Positions 15,324-23,544 of a DNA stretch of 23,568 nucleotides are shown here, piece after piece; within the stretch, counting starts at the first letter, position 1, and every line of letters begins with the position of its first letter. The position numbers were made by a program, and so were the translations under genes. The notes beneath the pieces were generated by a model. The model saw nothing but the letters and a program-made list of their open reading frames with translations. It searched no databases and was not told the origin of the DNA. The stretch is from an uncultured Erysipelotrichaceae bacterium (GTDB lineage: Bacteria; Bacillota_I; Bacilli_A; Erysipelotrichales; Erysipelotrichaceae): positions 1 through 23,568 of the forward strand of contig CAMOOA010000007.1 in assembly GCA_946621045.1 (NCBI GenBank), read 5' to 3'.

Positions 15324-16322
15324 TCACTTTGTCCGCTTCCCGGTCAGAAACGTTCCGTTGCTGAGGCGGGTGAGCTGGTTTTTCACCATCTTTGCGGGCT
15401 TATAGATATGCTTCTCGAAAAACTGATGGCGGCGGATCATCGCATCATTTGCCTTTGTGTACATCGATACCGGACGGCGGAATGCGGACCTGTAGTCCCG
15501 GTCGATGATTTCGCACAGGAACTTCTCGAACGCATCGGGGTCCTGCCATTCCAGAACCGGCGGCTCATTGAGCATCGCAAGGTATTTCTCATCATCCCCG
15601 TCCAGTTCCTTCACCTTTTCCAGAACCGCATCGAAGCTTTCATAATCGGAACACTGAATAAAAGCCTTCGGATTGAAATCCTTCACCGCATCCGGGTCGC
15701 CGTAATAAATCGGAACCGCCCCTGCCGCAAACGCATCCACGATCTTCTCCGTGGTATAGCCTTTATAACAGGCATTTTCACAGGCAATCGCAAATTTGTA
15801 TTTTGCCGTAAAGGCAAGCTTGTCCTTTACCGCCCCGCCGATGTTGTTCAGATACCGGCCGCCGCTTGCGACTTCCCTATATTCACTCATCTTGTGAAAC
15901 AGCTCGGCGCGCCTGTCCTGCGCAAAGCAGTTGGATACGACAAAACTGCAGAAGCCTTCCCTTGCGCGGACATCCTCGATCGTATAAACCGGACGGTCTT
16001 TCAGAGACAGATACTCCTTCTCATAACCGTGCCAGACATAGTACGGAAAGCGGATATACCGGTCGCCGAATTCAATGCGGTCAAATCCTGCCGCGTAGTC
16101 GCATTCGTTAAAATCCGGCGTCAGACATTCGCCCGTGTAGAAAATGCGGACACAGTCATAATTCAGATGGTCCGTTCCGAATACGGAATAGATCAGATAC
16201 TCGGGATCCTGATCCGTGATGATCAGATCATAGTGTTTCCGAAGCAGTTCCGTATATTGATTTTCCTGAGGATTGAATCCCCGTTTCTGGTCTGCGAATG
16301 CGACCCGGATTGTTCGTTTCAT
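15324..16322 (-). CDS. GT10 family fucosyltransferase-like glycosyltransferase
   Basis: This is a 332-residue protein with the GT10 (alpha-1,3/4-fucosyltransferase) signature. IFYTGECLTPDFN at 60-72 and CDYAAGFDRI match the N-terminal half of Helicobacter-type enzymes. The C-terminal donor-binding block runs from KYKFAIACEN (174-183) through YTTEKIVDAF to GAVPIYYGD. Characterised GT10 enzymes use GDP-fucose. No GDP-fucose genes (gmd, fcl) are present here; the neighbours make dTDP-6-deoxy sugars. It is probably cytoplasmic and acts on a lipid-linked acceptor. The C-terminus is basic, as in other bacterial GT10 proteins. It is the last gene of the rfb unit, 31 bases after rfbB. The donor is uncertain. 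Confidence 0.9.
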   Translation of the reverse strand: MKRTIRVAFADQKRGFNPQENQYTELLRKHYDLIITDQDPEYLIYSVFGTDHLNYDCVRIFYTGECLTPDFNECDYAAGFDRIEFGDRYIRFPYYVWHGYEKEYLSLKDRPVYTIEDVRAREGFCSFVVSNCFAQDRRAELFHKMSEYREVASGGRYLNNIGGAVKDKLAFTAKYKFAIACENACYKGYTTEKIVDAFAAGAVPIYYGDPDAVKDFNPKAFIQCSDYESFDAVLEKVKELDGDDEKYLAMLNEPPVLEWQDPDAFEKFLCEIIDRDYRSAFRRPVSMYTKANDAMIRRHQFFEKHIYKPAKMVKNQLTRLSNGTFLTGKRTK

Positions 16323-16329
16323 CTTGTTT

Positions 16330-16366
16330 CCGTCTGCGGACGGTCCGTACTCCTTACGGACGGTCC
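16330..16366 (-). repeat. Direct repeats and paired hairpins in the rfbB-GT10 junction
   Basis: The ten-base word CGGACGGTCC (plus strand) occurs at 16337-16346 and 16357-16366. On the minus strand GTCCGTA and TACGGAC form a stem whose loop is AGGAG (16354-16350), next to the rfbB stop. A second hairpin, CCGTC-CGCA-GACGG (16343-16330), lies between that AGGAG and the GT10 start. If this hairpin folds, the AGGAG comes about 13 bases from the ATG. The two folds compete for some bases. Confidence 0.4.
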
Positions 16367-17376
16367 CTGTACATCTTTGCGTAATAATTCCGGTATTCCC
16401 CGTTGACGATATGTTCCCACCAGTCCCGGTTGTTCAGATACCAGTCGATCGTCTTCCGGATACCGGTCTCAAAGTTGTATTCCGGCTCCCAGCCGAGCTC
16501 TGTCTCGATCTTGGTCGGATCCATCGCATAGCGAAGGTCATGGCCCGGACGGTCCTTGACAAAGTGAATCAGGCTCTCCGGCTTGCCCAGCGCCTTCAGG
16601 ATCGTTTTGACGACTTCCAGGTTGGACACTTCATTGTGTCCGCCGATGTTGTAGACCTCACCGTCGCGTCCTCTGCGGATGATGAGATCGATCGCCGTGC
16701 AGTGATCGTTGACATAGAGCCAGTCACGGACGTTGGCGCCTTCGCCGTATACCGGAATGGACTCATCTGCCAGGGCTCTTGAAATGACAAGCGGAATCAG
16801 CTTCTCCGGGAAGTGATACGGTCCGTAGTTGTTTGAACAGCGGCTGATCGTTACCGGCAGTCCGAACGTTCTGTGATACGCAAGAACCAGAAGGTCCGCG
16901 GATGCCTTGGAGGCACTGTACGGGGAACTGGTATGAATCGGCGTATCCTCCCGGAACAGAAGATCCGGCCGGTCAAGCGGAAGATCTCCGTATACTTCAT
17001 CCGTGCTGACCTGGTGATACCGCTGAATGCCGTATTTCCGGCAGGCGTCCATCAGGGTCTGCACACCGAGAATATTGGTGCGCAGAAAGATTCCCGGGTC
17101 CTCGATTGAACGGTCCACATGGCTTTCCGCCGCAAAATTTACGACAATGTCGAATTTCTCATCCGCAAACAGCTGATCGATAAAATCACGGTCCGTGATA
17201 TCCCCTTTGACAAATTTGAAATTCGGTTTGTCCATTACCGGCGCCAGGGTTTCAAGGTTGCCTGCGTAGGTCAAAGCATCAAGCACGACGATCTGGTCTT
17301 CCGGATATCTGTTTACCATCAGATGGGCAAAGTTGCCGCCGATAAACCCGGCTCCGCCGGTCACAAGAATCTTCAT
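16354..17376 (-). CDS. rfbB: dTDP-glucose 4,6-dehydratase
   Basis: This is a 340-residue extended SDR enzyme of usual length. It has the NAD-binding TGGAGFIG (Gly7, Gly10, Gly13), the active-site STDEVYG with Thr125-Asp126-Glu127 and the YSASK pair Tyr153 and Lys157. It also has RCSNNYGPY and RDWLYVNDH, all standard for RmlB/RfbB. It converts dTDP-glucose to dTDP-4-keto-6-deoxyglucose in the cytoplasm. RfbA in the same unit supplies its substrate, and RffA in the left unit can use its product. The start overlaps the stop of the SDR gene before it as ATGA. No rmlC or rmlD is present in the window, so rhamnose is not obviously the end product of this locus. Confidence 0.97.
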   Translation of the reverse strand: MKILVTGGAGFIGGNFAHLMVNRYPEDQIVVLDALTYAGNLETLAPVMDKPNFKFVKGDITDRDFIDQLFADEKFDIVVNFAAESHVDRSIEDPGIFLRTNILGVQTLMDACRKYGIQRYHQVSTDEVYGDLPLDRPDLLFREDTPIHTSSPYSASKASADLLVLAYHRTFGLPVTISRCSNNYGPYHFPEKLIPLVISRALADESIPVYGEGANVRDWLYVNDHCTAIDLIIRRGRDGEVYNIGGHNEVSNLEVVKTILKALGKPESLIHFVKDRPGHDLRYAMDPTKIETELGWEPEYNFETGIRKTIDWYLNNRDWWEHIVNGEYRNYYAKMYRDRP

Positions 17377-18266
17377 ATTTCTGTCTCCTTTTTAATGCGC
17401 AGAGTCTCTTCTGCGATTCCTTCCCGAAGCGATACGGCCGGTTCATAGCCGGTAAGCCGCTTCAGTTTGTCAATATTCAGAACGATCGACTGCACAACCG
17501 GCATCTCCGATGCCTTCTGTATAATCGATACCGTTTCTCCCGTTGCCTCCTGAACCAGCCGGATGATCTCATGGAGACTGGTTCCCTGTCCGCTTCCCAC
17601 ATTGACCGTATCATTGACCGCACCGCATTCCAGCAGTCCGGTCACCGCCTGTCCGAGGTCGCTGATATAGAAATAGTCCCGTACGGAATCCCCGCTCACA
17701 TACATTTCAAACGGTTCGTTCCGCAGAGCACGCCGGATCAGAATCGGGATCACGCCCTGTTTCTTCTCCGCGATCTGATATCCGCCGTACGGATTGGACA
17801 GACGCAGGATCAGATACGGCAGATCCGATTTCCGGATCAGGTCTTCAATGCCCGCTTTGGATCTGGCATACAGACTCATCGGCGCGATCGGATGGTCTTC
17901 CGAAATGGGCAGGTCGGTATTGCCGTAGATCGTGCCGCCGCTCGAAAAAAAGACGAAGCGGCTCACACCGCCGAGTTTCAGCGAGGTGATCAGCCGGCTG
18001 TACGGAATATAGAGACGGTTCAGCGCCTCTTCCTCATTCTCCGCGCTCGCATTGTTTGCGATCAGCCCGATCGCATCAATGACGACAGCGTCTTTCAGAT
18101 TCTGTTCCGCCATGGCGCCGGGATCGAATGCATTGACATTGATCATCTCCGGAACCAGCGGAGAATACGGGCTTTCAATCCCCCAGAGTTCTGTTTCAAA
18201 GCGCTGTTTCAGCAGTTCGTACAGATTATATCCGAGATAGCCGCAGCCAAGTATAATTACACGCAT
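17373..18266 (-). CDS. Extended SDR sugar-nucleotide epimerase/reductase
   Basis: This is a 297-residue NAD(P)-dependent enzyme of the GalE/WcaG class. It has a Rossmann motif GCGYLG at 7-12, the active-site FFSSGGTIYG with Ser108-Ser109, and YARSK with Tyr133 and Lys137. RLSNPYG and VRDYFYISDL follow. The glycine motif is GxGxxG rather than the usual GxxGxxG. It sits between rfbA (three bases before) and rfbB (ATGA overlap), so its substrate is likely a dTDP sugar. Possible roles are reduction of dTDP-4-keto-6-deoxyglucose (Fcd/Fcf1-like, giving dTDP-fucose) or C4 epimerisation. It does not look like RmlD. I cannot choose between these activities from the sequence. Confidence 0.88.
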   Translation of the reverse strand: MRVIILGCGYLGYNLYELLKQRFETELWGIESPYSPLVPEMINVNAFDPGAMAEQNLKDAVVIDAIGLIANNASAENEEEALNRLYIPYSRLITSLKLGGVSRFVFFSSGGTIYGNTDLPISEDHPIAPMSLYARSKAGIEDLIRKSDLPYLILRLSNPYGGYQIAEKKQGVIPILIRRALRNEPFEMYVSGDSVRDYFYISDLGQAVTGLLECGAVNDTVNVGSGQGTSLHEIIRLVQEATGETVSIIQKASEMPVVQSIVLNIDKLKRLTGYEPAVSLREGIAEETLRIKKETEI

Positions 18267-18269
18267 GAA

Positions 18270-19181
18270 TTACTTTGAACTCCTCCGGTTGAGCGCAGTC
18301 TGAAAACTCCCCTTGGGAATTCTGCGCAGATGATCGCCGTACGGACTCTTTCCGTAGTTTTCCGCCGCCTTCATGAGCGCAGCGTCATCGATCCAGTTGT
18401 TGTAATAGGCAATCTCCTCCGGTACGGAGATCTTGATGCCCTGCACTTCCTCGACCATCTTGACGTATTCGCCGGCACGGGACAGTGATTCCACCGTTCC
18501 GGTATCGAGCCAGGCAAAACCGCGTCCGAATACCGTGATGTCAAGATCGCCCTTTTCAAGATAGATACGGTTGAGATCGGTAATCTCATACTCCCCCCGC
18601 GCGGAGGGTTTGAGCTGCTTGGCATATTCAACGACCCGGTTGTCATAAAAATACAGACCGACAACCGCGTAATTTGATTTGGGATGTTCCGGCTTTTCCT
18701 CAAGGGAAATCACCTTTCCCTCATGATCAAACTCGGCTACGCCGAAGCGCTCCGGATCATTGACATACTGTCCGAAGATCATCGCATGATGGGTGTTTAC
18801 CGTATTGGCAACGCTCTCCCTCAGCATCGTCCCGAATTTATTTCCGTAGAAGATATTGTCGCCGAGAATCAGGCAGACATCATCATTGCCGATAAAGGAT
18901 TCACCGAGCACAAATGCCTGTGCAAGCCCGTTGGGAACTTCCTGGACCTGATAGGAAAAGGAAACACCGAACTGGCTGCCGTCACCGAGCAGACGCTCAA
19001 AATTCGGCAGATCCTGCGGTGTGGAAATAATCAGAATATTCCTTATCCCCGCCAGCATCAGCGTGCTCAGAGGATAATAAATCATCGGTTTGTCATAAAC
19101 CGGCAGAAGCTGTTTTGATGTGACTTTTGTCAGCGGATACAGACGTGTCCCGCTTCCGCCCGCAAGAATAATACCTTTCAT
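18270..19181 (-). CDS. rfbA: Glucose-1-phosphate thymidylyltransferase
   Basis: This is a 303-residue nucleotidyltransferase of the RmlA/RfbA family. It has the N-terminal nucleotide loop [13 protein letters not shown] (7-19), [18 protein letters not shown] at 22-39, LGDNIFYG with metal ligand Asp108, and [13 protein letters not shown] at 161-173. It joins glucose-1-phosphate and dTTP to form dTDP-glucose and is usually feedback-inhibited by the end-product dTDP sugar. AAGGAG stands six bases before the ATG. It is the first gene of its unit, behind an extended -10 site and downstream of a strong terminator. The short RRSSK tail overlaps the ribosome binding region of the next gene. Confidence 0.97.
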   Translation of the reverse strand: MKGIILAGGSGTRLYPLTKVTSKQLLPVYDKPMIYYPLSTLMLAGIRNILIISTPQDLPNFERLLGDGSQFGVSFSYQVQEVPNGLAQAFVLGESFIGNDDVCLILGDNIFYGNKFGTMLRESVANTVNTHHAMIFGQYVNDPERFGVAEFDHEGKVISLEEKPEHPKSNYAVVGLYFYDNRVVEYAKQLKPSARGEYEITDLNRIYLEKGDLDITVFGRGFAWLDTGTVESLSRAGEYVKMVEEVQGIKISVPEEIAYYNNWIDDAALMKAAENYGKSPYGDHLRRIPKGSFQTALNRRSSK

Positions 19182-19204
19182 TCGCGTCTCCTTCAGCCGT
19201 TCCT

Positions 19205-19213
19205 ATTCTAACA
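19205..19213 (-). promoter_or_regulatory. Extended -10 promoter for the rfbA unit
   Basis: The minus strand reads TGTTAGAAT, five of six matches to TATAAT at 19210-19205 with an extended -10 TG. The upstream spacer carries ACCGGT and TCCGGA palindromes, similar to the flanks of the two other promoters in the window. No clear -35 is visible. The position, after the terminator at 19274-19319 and 24 bases before rfbA, supports its use. Confidence 0.55.
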
Positions 19214-19273
19214 TACATACCGGTTTTGTATTCCGGACTTGGAAATCACTGTTTCTGATCTTCCCTTCCTGTT

Positions 19274-19319
19274 AAAAAGATACTCCGTCAGACAGTCCAC
19301 GCTGCCCGTACGGAGTATC
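19274..19319 (-). terminator. Intrinsic terminator after the LCP ligase gene
   Basis: On the minus strand GATACTCCGT (19319-19310) pairs perfectly with ACGGAGTATC (19288-19279), a ten-base-pair stem, followed immediately by TTTTT (19278-19274). It lies 21 bases after the LCP stop codon. It is the clearest terminator in the window and separates the LCP unit from the rfb unit. Confidence 0.92.
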
Positions 19320-19340
19320 CTTAATTCTTAATACAATGTA

Positions 19341-21722
19341 TCAGCCCGCTGTGGCTTCTCCGCCATCTGCCGGAGTACCACCGTCGACAGCAGCGTCCGG
19401 TGCCGCCTGATCAACAGCATCCGGAGTTGGATCTGTTACCTGTTCCGGAGTCGGTTCCGGAACTGATTCAGGCGTTGGTTCCGGTGTCGGTTCGGGCGCA
19501 GGTTCAGGAGTCGCTTCAGGCGTAGCCTCAGGTGTCATTTCCGGTGTCGGAGTCGCTTCCGGCGTCGGTGTTGCCTGCTGTGCCTGGTGAGCCTGTTCCG
19601 CAGCCGTTGCCTCATCCTGCGTGGTATAGCAGGCATTGACAACGGAAGACCAGATATATCCGTATCCTGTACAGGAGTTGCTGTCATGGACTTCCGACGC
19701 AAACGGCTTTGTTTCAGGAGTCGGTGTTGCGGTCTCTTCCGGTGTCGGTTCCGGTGTTTCCTGGGCTGCCGCCTCATCCGCCGCATTCTTTTCTGCTTCG
19801 GTATTGAAACATCCGGCATTGTCAGACCAGAAGAAGCCGAGTGCCGCACAGGAATTTGGATCATGGATCTCTGCCGCGTTGGTCGGTGTCTGAACAGGCG
19901 CGCTGTTCTGAACAACCGTCGCGGAGACTTCGGAAATACTGCCGATCGAAGTGCCCGCAGCCACACTCTGCGAGAGAATCGTGCCTTCCGCCTGTGTCGG
20001 ATCAGCCACATAGCTGATGTACAGCGGGATGCCCTGCGCATCACAGAAGGACTGCAGTGTACCGACGTTGCGGCCTACATAGTTGCCGATGGTTGTCGGG
20101 ACATCACTTGCAATAATGGTTTCGTTATAAACTTCCGCCGAGATCGTCGGATAGTAGAAGTCCCAGTTTACCGACCACTGGAGCGAAGGTTCATGCGCGA
20201 TCGGAGTTGTCATATCCGTATTGCGCTCGATCGCCTTGCGGGTATCCGCAAGCGAACCCTGCCAGAGACGGTAGATATACAGAGACATCTGAAGGCCTTC
20301 ATCCCAGAGGCCGCTGGAGTATCCGGTAACCCGCGATCCCTGCATGAGGACGATCTTTTCTACGTGCTCCTGGTCATAGTAACGGTTGGCCTTCTGGAGG
20401 ACATAGTTCATGAATCCGGTCATCTGCTGGAGAGACATGTTTGTCTGAATGTTATCGCCTGCCGCATCCATGACGTTGAGCAGCGTGTTGATGTCACGCG
20501 TACGCATGATCTTGCGGAGAATGGCGTTAATCACTTCCTGCTGGTGTTCCTGGCGGGCAAAGTCACCGGTCGAAAACAGATGACGTTCCCGGGCAAAGGC
20601 AAGCGCCTGCTCACCGTTGAGCAGAACATCCTTGCCGGCCGGAACCCAGACCGTATAGGAGCCGCGCTCGCTGTCGGAATTCTGTCCGACAAATTCGATC
20701 GGGCTGTCCACGACGATTCCGCCGAGCGCATCGACCACTTCGACAACACCCTTGAAGTTGGTATCCACGTAATAGTCGATTTTCACCCCGGAAAGATTCT
20801 CGATTGTCGCAATCAGACAGTCGCGGCTGACCGCATGCGCTGCGTTCAGCTTGGAGGAATTGCCTCCGTAACAGGTGATCGGAACATAGGAGTCACGCGC
20901 AAAGCTGGACATCGTGACTTTCATACTGATGGGATTGACACTGCAGAGAATCATTGTGTCCGAAAGTCCGTCCGCGCTGCCGATAAGCAGAACGGTGAAC
21001 GGATCCTTTGTCAGATCCTTGTCGGAACCGGTCGTATTCTCGACCGTGATCTTTTCCTCAAAGTCCAGGATCGATGCCGTATTCGTAAGGAACCCTTCCA
21101 TGCCGGCTTCATTGCCGAACATGTTCTGATAATTGGTAGGCAGCACCGCACAGTCGATCTGTTCGTTGAACAGCGCAAGGATCAGTGAGGAATAATCCTG
21201 GAATTCCTCATAGGACACCGGGATGTTTTCCGCATCGATCCGTGACTTGCCGAGTTCCGCCGTATGGGTTCCGACAGCGTAGCCGACGGTCTTTCCGTTG
21301 AGCTGGGAGATCTCCGTCAGCGTCTGCGAACCGGAATCGGAATAGACGACAAGACTGGTGGAGACAGACTCCGTAGTCGTTGCCGCGGTGATCTTGTCGA
21401 CATTTTTATTTACCCGTGACAGCGCATATCCGCCGTAAAGACCGATCAGCAGGAATATCACCGCAAGGGCAACGCCGGTAAAGTATACCGGCTTGAGCTT
21501 TGTGCGGATACCCATCATGATTGCCACGTTCATCGCGACAAGCAGGATTACCGCAAGTACATTGACAAGAATGAACGTCTGCCCGCTGAGATTGGAAAAG
21601 CGGGTGGCGTTGAACAGTGTGAATACGACCGCAAGATTGGCGATCACCGCAAGTACGGTGACGCCGATATTCAGATTGGTAATGTCGGATTTAAACCGTT
21701 TTGAACTCTTCTGATATGCCAT
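19341..21722 (-). CDS. LCP (LytR-CpsA-Psr) wall-glycan ligase with PASTA-like domain and Cys repeats
   Basis: This is a 793-residue membrane protein. Three helices (18-38, 50-71, 79-101) are followed by a solute-binding-protein-like segment (123-225). The LCP catalytic domain (240-410) has SDTMIL, the FARDSYV arginine at 276, KLNAAHA, FARER at 376-380 and GDFARQEHQQ. LCP enzymes move lipid-linked glycans such as teichoic acids or capsule onto peptidoglycan outside the cell. A PASTA-like stretch covers 548-606. After it come two copies of a 25-residue two-cysteine motif (617-641, Cys625/Cys638; 675-700, Cys684/Cys698). A Thr-Pro-Glu-rich tail (655-672 and 717-770) may span the wall. The first LCP motif lacks the common Arg before SDT. 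GAGGG lies seven bases before the ATG. Confidence 0.93.
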   Translation of the reverse strand: MAYQKSSKRFKSDITNLNIGVTVLAVIANLAVVFTLFNATRFSNLSGQTFILVNVLAVILLVAMNVAIMMGIRTKLKPVYFTGVALAVIFLLIGLYGGYALSRVNKNVDKITAATTTESVSTSLVVYSDSGSQTLTEISQLNGKTVGYAVGTHTAELGKSRIDAENIPVSYEEFQDYSSLILALFNEQIDCAVLPTNYQNMFGNEAGMEGFLTNTASILDFEEKITVENTTGSDKDLTKDPFTVLLIGSADGLSDTMILCSVNPISMKVTMSSFARDSYVPITCYGGNSSKLNAAHAVSRDCLIATIENLSGVKIDYYVDTNFKGVVEVVDALGGIVVDSPIEFVGQNSDSERGSYTVWVPAGKDVLLNGEQALAFARERHLFSTGDFARQEHQQEVINAILRKIMRTRDINTLLNVMDAAGDNIQTNMSLQQMTGFMNYVLQKANRYYDQEHVEKIVLMQGSRVTGYSSGLWDEGLQMSLYIYRLWQGSLADTRKAIERNTDMTTPIAHEPSLQWSVNWDFYYPTISAEVYNETIIASDVPTTIGNYVGRNVGTLQSFCDAQGIPLYISYVADPTQAEGTILSQSVAAGTSIGSISEVSATVVQNSAPVQTPTNAAEIHDPNSCAALGFFWSDNAGCFNTEAEKNAADEAAAQETPEPTPEETATPTPETKPFASEVHDSNSCTGYGYIWSSVVNACYTTQDEATAAEQAHQAQQATPTPEATPTPEMTPEATPEATPEPAPEPTPEPTPESVPEPTPEQVTDPTPDAVDQAAPDAAVDGGTPADGGEATAG

Positions 21723-21725
21723 GGT

Positions 21726-22607
21726 TTAACCCTCACTTCCTGCCGCCGGCGAAGCGCTGGCATCGGGCGATGCGGAAGCCGAAGGATCCGCGGATGACTC
21801 CGGCGCAGCGGTGCTGTCGGATCCGCCGTTCTCTGCTTCCCAGGCTTCAACGGAAGGCATGTCATAGAACTCAACGATCTCATACCGGCCGTCATGATCA
21901 ACGACCTGAAACCGCATGCGGTTCGGGAAATCCGAAGTATTGACCGTGGTATCCTCATAGGTCCACGCAACCTGTACCTGATAGCACGGGAAAGTCTTTG
22001 CGGGATCTACGCTCTGGACGGTGAAATCATCGGTGCGGAAAGTCGGAACCTCCGTGGTGATCGCTTTCACCTGCGGAAGATTGGCTCTTCCATACTGCGA
22101 GATGTAAAGATCCATGTCGGAGTTCGGATACCAGCGGTTCCACTCTTCAAACTTGGAATACTTTTCCGCATAGATGTACTGCAGACCGCCGACTTCGTAG
22201 TTGCCGTCCTTATTTGTCCAGGTGAAATAGTCGGAGACGAAGTTGTATACGACCGCCTCCGCGATTTCCTCCGGCGACTGCGCTTTCAGGGCGTCCGTCA
22301 GTTTCTGAAAGTATTCCTTTTCGACATCGGTCGGATTGTTTCCGATGATATAGACATCATTCTTCATGGACTGCCCGGTATTCGCAGTCATTCCCTCAGT
22401 CGTGCCCTGATTGGCCACACTGCTGGCCCGCACGACACGTATGGTATTGATGATCAGCGCAAGAATCGTCACAACGCAGACTCCCAGCATGACAAACATC
22501 AGATACTGGTTGATCTTGCGGTGCGCTGTCTTCTGAGAAGCGGCCGGGGCTGTCCGCCGTACCGCCGTTTTTTTCTTTTTTACCGGCTGTTCCTTATGCT
22601 GGGACAT
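21726..22607 (-). CDS. Unrecognised single-pass membrane protein with extracellular domain
   Basis: This is a 293-residue protein that I do not recognise. It has a strongly basic cytoplasmic N-terminus (KKKKTAVRR), one membrane helix (about 35-58), and a mixed alpha/beta outer domain (about 80-255) rich in aromatic residues. It ends in a Ser/Ala/Pro-rich tail (260-293) of low complexity. AAGGAGG stands five bases before the start. It sits between a membrane GT2 (ten bases away) and the LCP ligase (three bases away), so it likely serves glycan attachment or wall assembly. The N-terminal layout and the low-complexity tail resemble those of the LCP protein downstream. A helper or regulator of the ligase is possible, but nothing in the sequence proves it. 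Confidence 0.8.
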   Translation of the reverse strand: MSQHKEQPVKKKKTAVRRTAPAASQKTAHRKINQYLMFVMLGVCVVTILALIINTIRVVRASSVANQGTTEGMTANTGQSMKNDVYIIGNNPTDVEKEYFQKLTDALKAQSPEEIAEAVVYNFVSDYFTWTNKDGNYEVGGLQYIYAEKYSKFEEWNRWYPNSDMDLYISQYGRANLPQVKAITTEVPTFRTDDFTVQSVDPAKTFPCYQVQVAWTYEDTTVNTSDFPNRMRFQVVDHDGRYEIVEFYDMPSVEAWEAENGGSDSTAAPESSADPSASASPDASASPAAGSEG

Positions 22608-22617
22608 ACGGACCTCC

Positions 22618-23544
22618 TTACTCGTATTTCCGCCTTACGATGTAATGCGGACGTTTGCGTACTTCGTCGTAGGTTTTGGCAAGATATTCTCCGAGAATAC
22701 CGCTTGCCAGCAGAATCGCGCCGCCCATAAACAGGACAAGACAGATCAGAAGCGCCTGGAATGTAATGCTGGCGCCGAACAGGATGCAGATCAGCTGCAC
22801 AAGCAGAACAATTCCCATTACAGCCGTCAGAAATCCGCCGGCCCAGAATGCGATGGAAAGCGGCATGTCGGTGTACTCGATGATGCCGTCAAAGGCATAG
22901 CGGAACAGTTTCCAGAACGACCATTTGGTTTCTCCGGCAACCCGCTCCACATTTTCGTACTCGAGATATTCGCATTTATAGCCGACCCATACAAAGAGAC
23001 CTTTGGAAAACCGGTTGTACTCCTCAAGCGACAGAATACTGTCGACCACCTGACGCTTCATAAGACGGAAATCCCGTGCACCGTCAACGATCTCAACTTC
23101 CGTATAACGATTGATCAGTTTGTAAAACTGGCGTGCAAACCACGAGCGGATCTTCGGTTCTCCCTTCCGGGTGACGCGCCGTGTTCCGACAACATCATCG
23201 CCGTTCTTTTCCATAACTTCGAACATCTTCGGAAGATACTCGGGCGGATCCTGCAGATCGGTATCCATTACCGTCACAAAATCCCCCTTTGCTTCCCGCA
23301 GACCCGCCAGCATGGCGCTCTCCTTGCCGAAGTTGCGGCTGAAGTCGATGATCTTCACGCATCCGCCGGCACGGTCATACAGACCCTTCAGCTTTTCCAG
23401 CGTCGCATCCTTCGAGCCGTCATTCACAAACAGAATTTCATATTCCAGGTCCATGTCATTCAGGACCTTCGTTAACGCGTCGTAAAACAGTTCAACGGTT
23501 TCCTCTTCGTTATAGCAGGGCACTACAACAGACAAAAGTGACAT
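22618..23544 (-). CDS. Membrane GT2 glycosyltransferase, polyprenyl-phosphate type (GtrB/CsbB-like)
   Basis: This is a 308-residue protein with a GT-A domain (SVVVPCYNEEETV, FVNDGSKDAT at 39-48, the DxD block VMDTDLQDP with Asp94 and Asp96) and ARDFRLM at 156-162. Two membrane helices follow (229-255 and 262-287), and the tail is VRKRPHYIV. This is the standard plan of bactoprenol glucosyltransferase GtrB and of CsbB. It should load a sugar onto polyprenyl phosphate for use outside the cell by a GT-C enzyme, and the YfhO proteins are candidates. GGAGG lies about nine bases before the ATG. The promoter is beyond the window edge. The sugar is unknown. Confidence 0.93.
   Translation of the reverse strand: MSLLSVVVPCYNEEETVELFYDALTKVLNDMDLEYEILFVNDGSKDATLEKLKGLYDRAGGCVKIIDFSRNFGKESAMLAGLREAKGDFVTVMDTDLQDPPEYLPKMFEVMEKNGDDVVGTRRVTRKGEPKIRSWFARQFYKLINRYTEVEIVDGARDFRLMKRQVVDSILSLEEYNRFSKGLFVWVGYKCEYLEYENVERVAGETKWSFWKLFRYAFDGIIEYTDMPLSIAFWAGGFLTAVMGIVLLVQLICILFGASITFQALLICLVLFMGGAILLASGILGEYLAKTYDEVRKRPHYIVRRKYE

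Noticed and set aside
19587..21188. A 533-codon open frame on the plus strand, opposite the LCP gene
   Set aside because: It is antisense to a gene with clear LCP motifs. Its translation is Arg/His/Ile-rich without domains, and no ribosome site or promoter supports it.
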